From: Bacteroidales bacterium
Lineage (GTDB): Bacteria; Bacteroidota; Bacteroidia; Bacteroidales; UBA3824
Reading direction: 5' to 3'
Length of the DNA: 5,798 nt
Assembly (NCBI GenBank): GCA_016287995.1
Contig: JAEEXW010000208.1
Location: forward strand, 1-5,798
Part shown: positions 1-5,798 of the stretch, in pieces
Layout of the letters: each line of letters starts with the position of its first letter
Position numbering within the stretch: the first letter of the stretch is position 1
Translations under genes and position numbers: made by a program
The notes under the pieces: model-generated
The model's database searches: none
What the model was told of the DNA's origin: nothing
What the model saw: the letters and a program-made list of their open reading frames with translations, nothing else

Positions 1-392
1 ACATCAAAAGTTCGATTATCGGAATCGGTATCAACGTCAATCAAAGTCTTTGGAGGGAAAACTTGCCGAATCCTGTTTCAATGACAAATTTGACTGGAAA
101 GTTTTATAATTTGGACGAAAAGTTTTATGAAATCGTCTCGATTTTAAGGCGCAGGCTCTCGGAGTTGAAAAAAGAAAATTTTCCTGCCTTAAAAGCAGAA
201 TATATGAAAAAACTTCTCGGACTAAACCGCACTCTGATATATTCTTCGGAAGGGAAAATTTTTAAAGGTGTTATCAAAGACGTTGATTCTCACGGATATA
301 TAACTATTTTCAACGAAAACACCAACGAAGAAAAAACCTACGATTTCAATCAGGTTAACCTAATTATACCGGAACAGAAAAAGAATATTTAA
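1..392 (+). CDS. birA: Biotin--[acetyl-CoA-carboxylase] ligase, C-terminal part (5'-truncated by window edge)
   Basis: The reading frame is open from base 3 to the TAA at 390-392, giving about 129 residues of a protein that begins outside the window. The visible part opens with the motif IIGIGINVNQ (bases 15-44), the conserved glycine-rich strand late in the biotin-protein-ligase catalytic domain (compare GAGINM in E. coli BirA). LPNPVS follows, then a helical stretch, then the small SH3-like C-terminal domain (FKGVIKDVDSHGYITI, near bases 262-309), which aligns with the equivalent E. coli segment. The enzyme joins biotin to a lysine of biotin carboxyl carrier protein using ATP, in the cytoplasm. 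A TTG at 63 could be mistaken for a start, but the motif upstream of it in the same frame shows the gene continues to the left. Whether an N-terminal DNA-binding domain exists cannot be seen; many Bacteroidota versions are short and lack it. The next gene starts 4 bases after the stop. Confidence 0.93.
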   Translation, partial: IKSSIIGIGINVNQSLWRENLPNPVSMTNLTGKFYNLDEKFYEIVSILRRRLSELKKENFPALKAEYMKKLLGLNRTLIYSSEGKIFKGVIKDVDSHGYITIFNENTNEEKTYDFNQVNLIIPEQKKNI

Positions 393-396
393 GACA

Positions 397-3300
397 ATGA
401 AATTTTTAAAAAACGCTTTGCTTTTGATAATTCTGTTGCTGACTGTAAACAATTGTTTTTCACAGTTTTACAACGGACATCAAATGAATTTTGGCAAAAA
501 CCGCGTGCAGTATTCCGAGTTTGAATGGTATTATTACCGTTACCCGAAATACGATGTGTACTTTTATCAACAAGGCAAAGACTTGGCGCAATACGTATGC
601 GATAGAGGCGACAAAATCATTCCCGAAATGGAAAAGTTTTTCGGCAAAACGCTTCAACGCCGTATTATTTTCATAGTTTTCAACCGTTTGAGCGAGTTCC
701 GTCAGTCCAACATCGGACTTATGACCGGCGAAAACGAAACCAACACGGGCGGCGTTACAAAAATCATCGACAACAAGGTTTTCCTCTATTACGAAGGCGA
801 CCATTTAAAACTTGACAAACAAATCCGTCAGGCTGTGGCTGATATGCTCTTGCAAAGCACTTTCAGCGGCTCTGGGTTAAAAAGCAAAGTACAGTATTCT
901 TCACAACAGACTTTGCCCGAATGGTTTACCAAAGGTCTTACTTTTTATGTCGCTAACGAATGGACTCCCGAAACAGAAGACATTTTACGAGACGGTTTCT
1001 TGTCAGGAAAATACAAAAAAATTTCGTGGCTCGAAGGCGACGACGCAATGTACGCCGGATATTCGCTTTGGTATTATATTAATAAAGTGTACGGCAAAGA
1101 TGCCGTGCCAAGTATCATTTATCTGACCTCCATTTCCCGAAACGTCAACAATGCTGTAAGCCATATTATTGACAGTCCGTTCAGAGACTTAAACAAGGAA
1201 TGGAAGGATTATTACATAAAAAAATTCACCGCCGGAGAATCGCGGCTGGAACTTTCCGACACTTTGCCGGTGGTAAACCGTCCGTCAAAAAACGCCGTCT
1301 ATCTGCGCCCGATGACCTCGCCGGACAAAAAATATACGATTTTTCACACCAACAAATTAGGAAAATACAAACTTTATATCAAGGATAACCAAACGGGAAA
1401 AACTTCGTGTTTTTTGACCAAAGAGCATAAAATTCAGCAAATTACAGATTACCAATTTCCGGTCGGCGCATGGCACCCTAATGGAAAGGTTTGGTGCTTT
1501 TCCGTTGACGAACAAGGTCATATATTTCTCTACCAATACAACGCAGAGTCAGGAGAAATCAACAAAAAAATGCTGCCGAAATTCGACAAAGTTTATTCGA
1601 TAAATTACTCTGACAACGGTCTTAATCTTGTAATGAGCGTTCAGATTTCAGGCTGCACTGACATTGTTGTTTTCAATATCGGCTCTGGTGCTTTTGAAAG
1701 GATAACGCAGGATTTGGCAGACGACAAAGACCCTCAGTTTATCGAAAACTCTACGAAAATTATTTTCTCGTCCAACAGAAAAAGCGACACGCTTACTGTT
1801 GAAAAATTAGGCACACACAACGCAACTCAAAAATGTTACGACATTTTCGTTTACGATTATAAACACAAAGACCATGTTTTGAAACGTGTTACAAATACAC
1901 CTTACGAAAATGAAACTTCGCCAAAGGAGATTGCTCACAACCGTTACATGTACCTTTCGGACAAAAACGGAATCATCAACCGTTACGCCTCTGAATACGA
2001 CAGCACGATTATCGCTATTGATACAACAGTACATTATGCTTATCAAAACAGAATGAGACCCGTAACGGATTTCAACCGCAACATTCTGTTTTTGAATTAT
2101 GACAAAAAGACATCTACGGTTGACGAAGCCTTTTTGAAAGACCGCCGTTACAGACTTTTTACGAAAAACGTTTCTGAAACCGATGATAAAATACCGGCTG
2201 TTTTGGAAAAGACATATTTCAGGGAACTTCAAGACCGGCGTCAAAGGAAACTTGACAGCATGGAAGTTGTCAAAAAACAAAAAGCAGCAGAAGAACGCCG
2301 CAGAAACGACTCCATTGCTCAAAATCCGCCCAAAGATTGGAAACACCCCGACTCTCTGAAATACGACATTATGAATTATGTTTTTGAGCAGGACAAACAC
2401 CCCGCTTACCAACTCGTATATTACGGAGAGGATTTGAGACTGCGCCGCAAAACACAAACCGAAGAAAAACCGAGACAAAGGCTCTATATGACAAACTTTT
2501 ACACGGATTATTTGGTCTCGCAGGTTGACTTTTCGTCCATGAATCAGAGTTATCAAGCATTTGCCGGCGGACCGTATTACTTTAATGCCAACGCCAACGC
2601 ATTTTTCAAAGTCGGAATCAAAGACTTATTTGAAGATTACAGAATTTCGGCGGCGGTACGTGTCGGCGGCAACCTCGACAGTTACGAATATTATTTTTCG
2701 TTTGAAAACCTGAAAAAACGCTGGGACAAACAGTACGTCTATCACCGTTACACTTTCAACAACGACGATGATGACTACGCGTTAAGAAAAATGACGACAA
2801 ACGAAGGTATGTTTATCGCCTCCTACCCTTTCAACCAAGTATCCTCAATACGCGGAACATTGGGTTTGCGTTACGACAAAAAAACGTACCTTATCACTGA
2901 TTTTCAGTATCTTAACAGAGACAACGAATATCAGGTGTTCTCCAAGGGAAAACTCGAATACATTTTCGACAACACCCGCTCGCTCGGCATCAACACGCCC
3001 GCCGGTCTCAGGTTCAAGACTTGGAGTGAACTCTATCAGCAAGTTGAAGGCAATTATGACATTATTTCGTCATGGGGCTTTGATTTGAGACACTATCAAA
3101 AGATTCACCGCTGTCTGATTTTTGCAAGCAGACTTGCAGGCGCAACCTCTTTCGGCAGCGGAAAAATCATCTATTATCTTGGCGGAGTTGACAACTGGAC
3201 AAGTTTTTCATCCGACAAAAGCAAGATGTTTGATCAGTCTGTCAGAATAGACCAAAAAGAAAACTACATTTATCAGGCAGTCGGTACAAACATGAGAGGC

Positions 3301-3687
3301 TTTATTCAGAATTGCAGAAACGGCAACTCTTTCGCCGTACTCAACACTGAACTCCGTTGGCCGGTTTTCAGATACTTTTTCAACCGTCCGCTCGCCTCAA
3401 AACTCTTGAACGACTTTCAGTTAATCGGCTTTTTTGACGCAGGAAGCGCATGGAGCGGCTATCTGCCCGGCAACAACGAAGAAAACGCTTACAACAAATA
3501 CGAATTAAGAAGAGGCTCAATAACGATGATAATTGACGTTGCAAGACCCTCTGTCGTAGCAGGTTACGGTTTCGGGCTGAGAACCTCGGTTCTCGGATAT
3601 TTTCTCAGGTTCGACTGGGCTTGGGGAATAGAAGGACACGTTGTTTTGCCGAAAGTGTTTTATTTCTCGTTAGGAATGGATTTTTAA
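397..3687 (+). CDS. Secreted pseudo-peptidase / TolB-like propeller / Omp85-type outer-membrane barrel fusion protein
   Basis: 1096 residues. Residues 1-22 form a signal peptide (basic start, Leu/Ile-rich core, CFS before Q23). Cys20 lacks a good lipobox, so signal peptidase I is more likely. Residues about 24-280 resemble the gluzincin/peptidase-MA-like domain, but the positions expected to hold HExxH (RQAVAD, from residue 144) and the downstream glutamate (WFTKG, 176-180) lack the catalytic residues. Residues about 295-590 carry repeated PD40/WD40-like strands (for example SPDKKYTIFHTNK, HPNGKVWCFS, FIENSTKIIFSSNRK), suggesting a propeller like that of TolB. Residues 605-640 are a basic, helix-prone linker. 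Residues about 695-1096 fit an Omp85-superfamily barrel: loop-6 motif MRGF (966-969), NTELRWPVF, FFDAGSAW (1012-1019), GYGFGLR (1056-1062), and a final aromatic-rich strand ending in Phe1096. No POTRA domain is seen. An acidic NNDDDD run lies at 788-793. The product should sit in the outer membrane with its N-terminal domains in the periplasm. The family seems widespread in Bacteroidota, often labelled 'TolB' or 'BamA/TamA family'; its function is not known to me. Start: first ATG, 4 bases after birA, no Shine-Dalgarno. Confidence 0.88.
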   Translation: MKFLKNALLLIILLLTVNNCFSQFYNGHQMNFGKNRVQYSEFEWYYYRYPKYDVYFYQQGKDLAQYVCDRGDKIIPEMEKFFGKTLQRRIIFIVFNRLSEFRQSNIGLMTGENETNTGGVTKIIDNKVFLYYEGDHLKLDKQIRQAVADMLLQSTFSGSGLKSKVQYSSQQTLPEWFTKGLTFYVANEWTPETEDILRDGFLSGKYKKISWLEGDDAMYAGYSLWYYINKVYGKDAVPSIIYLTSISRNVNNAVSHIIDSPFRDLNKEWKDYYIKKFTAGESRLELSDTLPVVNRPSKNAVYLRPMTSPDKKYTIFHTNKLGKYKLYIKDNQTGKTSCFLTKEHKIQQITDYQFPVGAWHPNGKVWCFSVDEQGHIFLYQYNAESGEINKKMLPKFDKVYSINYSDNGLNLVMSVQISGCTDIVVFNIGSGAFERITQDLADDKDPQFIENSTKIIFSSNRKSDTLTVEKLGTHNATQKCYDIFVYDYKHKDHVLKRVTNTPYENETSPKEIAHNRYMYLSDKNGIINRYASEYDSTIIAIDTTVHYAYQNRMRPVTDFNRNILFLNYDKKTSTVDEAFLKDRRYRLFTKNVSETDDKIPAVLEKTYFRELQDRRQRKLDSMEVVKKQKAAEERRRNDSIAQNPPKDWKHPDSLKYDIMNYVFEQDKHPAYQLVYYGEDLRLRRKTQTEEKPRQRLYMTNFYTDYLVSQVDFSSMNQSYQAFAGGPYYFNANANAFFKVGIKDLFEDYRISAAVRVGGNLDSYEYYFSFENLKKRWDKQYVYHRYTFNNDDDDYALRKMTTNEGMFIASYPFNQVSSIRGTLGLRYDKKTYLITDFQYLNRDNEYQVFSKGKLEYIFDNTRSLGINTPAGLRFKTWSELYQQVEGNYDIISSWGFDLRHYQKIHRCLIFASRLAGATSFGSGKIIYYLGGVDNWTSFSSDKSKMFDQSVRIDQKENYIYQAVGTNMRGFIQNCRNGNSFAVLNTELRWPVFRYFFNRPLASKLLNDFQLIGFFDAGSAWSGYLPGNNEENAYNKYELRRGSITMIIDVARPSVVAGYGFGLRTSVLGYFLRFDWAWGIEGHVVLPKVFYFSLGMDF

Positions 3688-3709
3688 AAATGTTAAATAT
3701 ATAAAGAAA

Positions 3710-5563
3710 GTGAAAAAATACATATTTTTATTAGGATTAGGTTTTGCGTTAAGTTGTTTTAACGCGGCGTTCAGCCAGACAATAGAAAAGTCCGAAAGTT
3801 TTATCATGCTTTTCGGAACAAAATACTACCTTCACACCATAAAAGAAGGTCAGACACTTGAAACCATCGCCAAGGCGTACAACACGACGGTTCAGGAGAT
3901 AAAAATGAACAATCAGGGCGTTCAGAATTTTCAGGCGGGCGTTTTGATAAAAGTACCCGTCATAGCCGACTCCGCAACTCCCGCCAACAAGCAGGAATTT
4001 GTCTACCACAAAGTGGAGCGCAAACAGACTTTGTATTCAATTTGCAAAAAATACGGGGTTACGGAAGAGGACATTTATAAATACAACCCTCAGGCAAGAT
4101 TAGGGCTTAAAACCGGCGAAACCCTCCAAATCCCTGTCGGCAAAAACGAAAATCCCGACCGCGAAGATATTAACTTCATTTACCACACCGTAAAACAAAA
4201 CGAGAGTTTCAACTCGATAAGTCAACTCTACGGCGTAGAAATTTCGGACATCGTAAAATACAACACGCAGGCAAAATACAATATGAAACCGGGTGATGTT
4301 TTGCGGATTCCCAAAATATACAGCAATGCAGAAAACGACACGTCTGCTATTGCAGAAAACACCGATATTCCGTACACTGACGACCTGATTCGCAAAAGAG
4401 CAATGTTAAACGCCGATTATTGCGACTGTTCAACTTACAGATACAGTTTTTCAAAAACTTTGAAAATATCCCTTATGCTGCCGCTTTTTCTTGCCGACAA
4501 CAAAAGCCTGAGCGAAGGTTACAAAAGCGACCCGAACAAAAACTCTTTGAAAAAGAACTCGGAGAGAATTTACGAATTTTACGAAGGCTTTTTGATTGCC
4601 GTTAAAGAGTTTCAGCAGGAAAACCGCAACATTCAGGTCAACATTTACGACACTAAAAACAGCACATCGGTTACGGACGAAATTTTGATGAAACCCGAAT
4701 TAAAATCCACTGACCTAATTATAGGTCCTCTCTATACAGACAACGTTGTAAAAGCGGCTAAATTTGCAAACGCAAACCAAATTCCGATGGTTTCTCCATT
4801 TGCTGTAAGAAACGCGCTTTTAAACGACAATCCGTATTTGTTTCAGTTTACGCCCTCGGCAGCAGCCTCAATATACGAATCAACAGACTTTTTCGGTATG
4901 CACGAAAACGCCCGCGTAATAGCGGTTCACGGCGGCACGCCCTCAGAACTCGAACACATAAAATATTACAAGGAAAATCTCACAAAGAATTTAATAAACG
5001 ACAACAAAATTCCGGGCTTGATTTTCAAAGAGATAGACTTCAACAACGGCGGACTTGCACGGATAACCGAAGCGATGTCCCCGACCGAAAACAACATTAT
5101 GCTCATTCCGGGTAGCGACGAGGTTTTAATAACGCAAATCATCAATCACCTTACAACGCTTCAAAAAACCGAAAAATACAAAGTCGTGCTTTTCGGTTCT
5201 CAGAGTTGGGAACGCTATTCAAACATTGACATAGAATTTTTGCAAAGCATGAGTTTCAGTTACCGCAGTCCGAGTTTTATAGACTACGGCGACGACAAGG
5301 TCAAAAATTTTGTTGCACAATTCAGAAACCTCTACAACACAGAGCCGGGTATTTACGGATTTTCAGGTTATGACATAGCCAAATTTTTTATCGGCGAACT
5401 CATAAAACACGGAAAATATTTTCAATTTTGTCTCAGCGGAGAAGAAAAAGGCTTGGTTTATAAATTTAATTTTCAAAGGGTGAACCCCGCCGGTGGTTTT
5501 GAAAACCACAGCAACTACGTTTTGAAGTACGGCGACAACTTCACGATAGAACCGGCATATTAA
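3710..5563 (+). CDS. Exported triple-LysM protein with type 1 periplasmic-binding-protein (LIVBP/LpoA-like) domain
   Basis: 617 residues, complete. The start is GTG at 3710: the frame upstream holds no ATG or TTG back to the previous gene, and the GTG gives a well-formed signal peptide (MKKYIFLLGLGFALSCFN, probable cleavage AFS before Q23). A lipoprotein reading at Cys16 (ALSC) is weaker. Three LysM repeats follow at about 40-83, 98-142 and 157-201, each with a YxxH opening, a hydrophobic helix pair, an asparagine and a closing V/IP; they should bind glycan chains of peptidoglycan. A spacer with a CxC pair (Cys238, Cys240) leads to residues about 250-615, which look like a Peripla_BP_6 fold: KISLMLPLF strand, YEGFLIAVKEF helix, DLIIGPLYTDNVVKAAKFA, then IPMVSPFA. 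The same fold occurs in branched-chain amino-acid receptors and in LpoA, the outer-membrane activator of penicillin-binding protein 1A. No ABC permease or ATPase genes lie in the window, so a transport role is not supported. It follows the barrel gene by 22 bases, probably in one operon. Ligand and partner are unknown. Confidence 0.9.
   Translation: MKKYIFLLGLGFALSCFNAAFSQTIEKSESFIMLFGTKYYLHTIKEGQTLETIAKAYNTTVQEIKMNNQGVQNFQAGVLIKVPVIADSATPANKQEFVYHKVERKQTLYSICKKYGVTEEDIYKYNPQARLGLKTGETLQIPVGKNENPDREDINFIYHTVKQNESFNSISQLYGVEISDIVKYNTQAKYNMKPGDVLRIPKIYSNAENDTSAIAENTDIPYTDDLIRKRAMLNADYCDCSTYRYSFSKTLKISLMLPLFLADNKSLSEGYKSDPNKNSLKKNSERIYEFYEGFLIAVKEFQQENRNIQVNIYDTKNSTSVTDEILMKPELKSTDLIIGPLYTDNVVKAAKFANANQIPMVSPFAVRNALLNDNPYLFQFTPSAAASIYESTDFFGMHENARVIAVHGGTPSELEHIKYYKENLTKNLINDNKIPGLIFKEIDFNNGGLARITEAMSPTENNIMLIPGSDEVLITQIINHLTTLQKTEKYKVVLFGSQSWERYSNIDIEFLQSMSFSYRSPSFIDYGDDKVKNFVAQFRNLYNTEPGIYGFSGYDIAKFFIGELIKHGKYFQFCLSGEEKGLVYKFNFQRVNPAGGFENHSNYVLKYGDNFTIEPAY
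3827..4312 (+). repeat. Three tandem LysM repeats within the LysM/PBP-fold gene
   Basis: Protein-level repeats of about 44-45 residues at 3827-3958, 4001-4135 and 4178-4312, separated by short linkers. Shared features are a YLH/YHK/YHT opening, a Q/E-(T/S)-(L/F) turn before the first helix, an AYN/KYG/LYG element, an I-x-(K/Y)-x-N segment and a closing hydrophobic-x-(V/I)P. Repeats 2 and 3 resemble each other most (KYN-(P/T)-QA and K-(T/P)-G-(E/D)-x-L), consistent with an internal duplication. At DNA level they are diverged, so this is an old repeat and not a recent expansion. Confidence 0.88.
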
Positions 5564-5667
5564 TAAATTGTAAATTTTTAAAAAACGTGCATATAATGAA
5601 TAATATTTTCTATATTTGCGCGATTTTTTAAAAAAAGGATTTCTAACAATAAAAAACGTATAACGCT
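5564..5667. other. AT-rich intergenic region separating the envelope genes from the DUF2795 gene
   Basis: 104 bases, strongly AT-rich compared with the flanking genes. It contains one plausible promoter and a 10-base direct repeat (TAAAAAACGT at 5579-5588 and 5650-5659). No GC-rich hairpin followed by a T run is visible, so I cannot call an intrinsic terminator for the upstream operon. The only small inverted repeats are short and all A/T, such as AAATT/AATTT at 5566-5578. Confidence 0.6.
5586..5618 (+). promoter_or_regulatory. Bacteroidota-type sigma-ABfr promoter for the DUF2795 gene
   Basis: TATATTTG at 5611-5618 matches the Bacteroidota -7 consensus TAnnTTTG exactly, and is followed by C as is common. 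The -33 element (consensus TTTG) is poor: the best-spaced candidate is CGTG at 5586-5589, 21 bases upstream of the -7 box. Transcription would begin around 5623-5628, leaving a leader of roughly 40-45 bases before the ATG at 5668. The position directly ahead of the gene after a 104-base gap supports the call; the weak -33 element limits confidence. Confidence 0.6.
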
Positions 5668-5798
5668 ATGTATTGGACACTTGAATTAGCAACTAAATTG
5701 GAAGACGCGCCTTGGCCGGCGACAAAAGACGAACTTATCGACTACGCCATGCGTTCGGGGGCTCCGATGGAACTGATAGAGAACCTTCAAGAAATTGA
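5668..5798 (+). CDS. DUF2795-family small conserved protein, N-terminal part (3'-truncated by window edge)
   Basis: An ATG at 5668 opens a frame that stays open to the window end: 43 complete codons plus two bases. It starts MYWTLELATKLEDAPWPATK and continues DELIDYAMRSGAP. I recognise this as the short conserved protein found in most Bacteroidota and assigned to DUF2795; full-length members are about 70 residues with an acidic tail, so roughly 25-30 residues are missing here. There is no signal peptide, so it is probably cytoplasmic. The biochemical role is unknown to me; the 'PWPATKDELIDYA' segment resembles a small helical module seen in proteins of similar size. It is separated from the upstream operon by 104 bases and has its own likely promoter. 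No Shine-Dalgarno is seen at the usual spacing; an AGGA at 5636-5639 is too far upstream. Confidence 0.88.
   Translation, partial: MYWTLELATKLEDAPWPATKDELIDYAMRSGAPMELIENLQEI

Noticed and set aside
63..392. TTG start at 63 as an independent 109-residue gene
   Set aside because: The same frame continues upstream to the window edge and encodes the conserved IIGIGINVNQ motif of biotin ligase, so this is an internal codon.
445..465. Lipoprotein signal at Cys20 of the barrel-fusion protein
   Set aside because: The residues before the Cys (VNN) do not fit a lipobox, and CFS before Q23 is a good signal peptidase I site. A C-terminal barrel also does not need a lipid anchor.
460..804. - strand open frame opposite the N-terminal domain of the fusion protein
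   Set aside because: Fully overlaps a supported gene, has no motif, no promoter and no neighbouring gene on that strand.
1807..2556. 249-codon open frame on the - strand inside the barrel-fusion gene
   Set aside because: Its translation is rich in Phe/Val/Cys with no recognisable domain, and it lies wholly opposite a clearly coding frame with strong family motifs. It is a shadow of that gene's codon use.
3688..3709. Possible promoter between the barrel gene and the LysM gene
   Set aside because: Only 22 bases with no TAnnTTTG element; read-through from upstream is simpler.
3749..4009. - strand open frame opposite the first LysM repeat
   Set aside because: Shadow frame; the + strand shows signal peptide and LysM sequence here.
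5566..5578. AAATT/AATTT inverted repeat after the LysM gene as a terminator
   Set aside because: Only five A/T pairs and no convincing GC stem, so too unstable to call an intrinsic terminator.
5596..5631. 11-codon ATG frame in the intergenic region, a possible leader peptide
   Set aside because: It overlaps the predicted -7 promoter box and starts upstream of the likely transcription start, so it would not be on the downstream mRNA. Its length is expected by chance.

Overview
The window looks like a chromosomal segment of a Bacteroidota (Bacteroidetes) genome, probably Bacteroidales-like. This rests on four observations: a TAnnTTTG-type -7 promoter element (5611-5618), no Shine-Dalgarno sequences ahead of the starts, signal peptides ending in the FSQ style common in the phylum, and a small DUF2795-type protein that is widespread there. 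Base composition is moderately AT-rich and even. There are no mobile elements, CRISPR arrays, tRNAs or rRNAs. All genes lie on the + strand.

Layout: (1) 1-392 is the 3' end of a biotin--protein ligase gene (birA); the N-terminal part lies outside the window. (2) 397-3687, four bases later, encodes a 1096-residue secreted protein. It appears to combine a degenerate gluzincin-type (peptidase-MA-like) domain, a TolB/WD40-like beta-propeller, a basic coiled-coil-prone linker and a C-terminal Omp85 (BamA/TamA-like) outer-membrane barrel, with no recognisable POTRA domain. (3) 3710-5563, 22 bases later and starting with GTG, encodes a 617-residue exported protein with three LysM repeats followed by a type 1 periplasmic-binding-protein fold resembling branched-chain amino-acid receptors and LpoA. 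(4) 5564-5667 is a very AT-rich intergenic stretch with a likely promoter. (5) 5668-5798 is the 5' end of a small DUF2795-family gene that runs off the window.

The first three genes are packed tightly enough to be one transcript. birA is a housekeeping enzyme and is probably only a passenger. The two envelope genes plausibly form a functional pair: an outer-membrane barrel with a large periplasmic propeller and pseudo-peptidase head, and a peptidoglycan-anchored binding-fold protein. That could link outer membrane and cell wall, or sense or regulate wall or outer-membrane assembly. This functional link is inference. Automated labels such as 'TolB' or 'amino-acid ABC transporter substrate-binding protein' would mislead for these two genes. 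The most notable points are the Omp85 fusion architecture and the loss of catalytic residues in its peptidase-like head.
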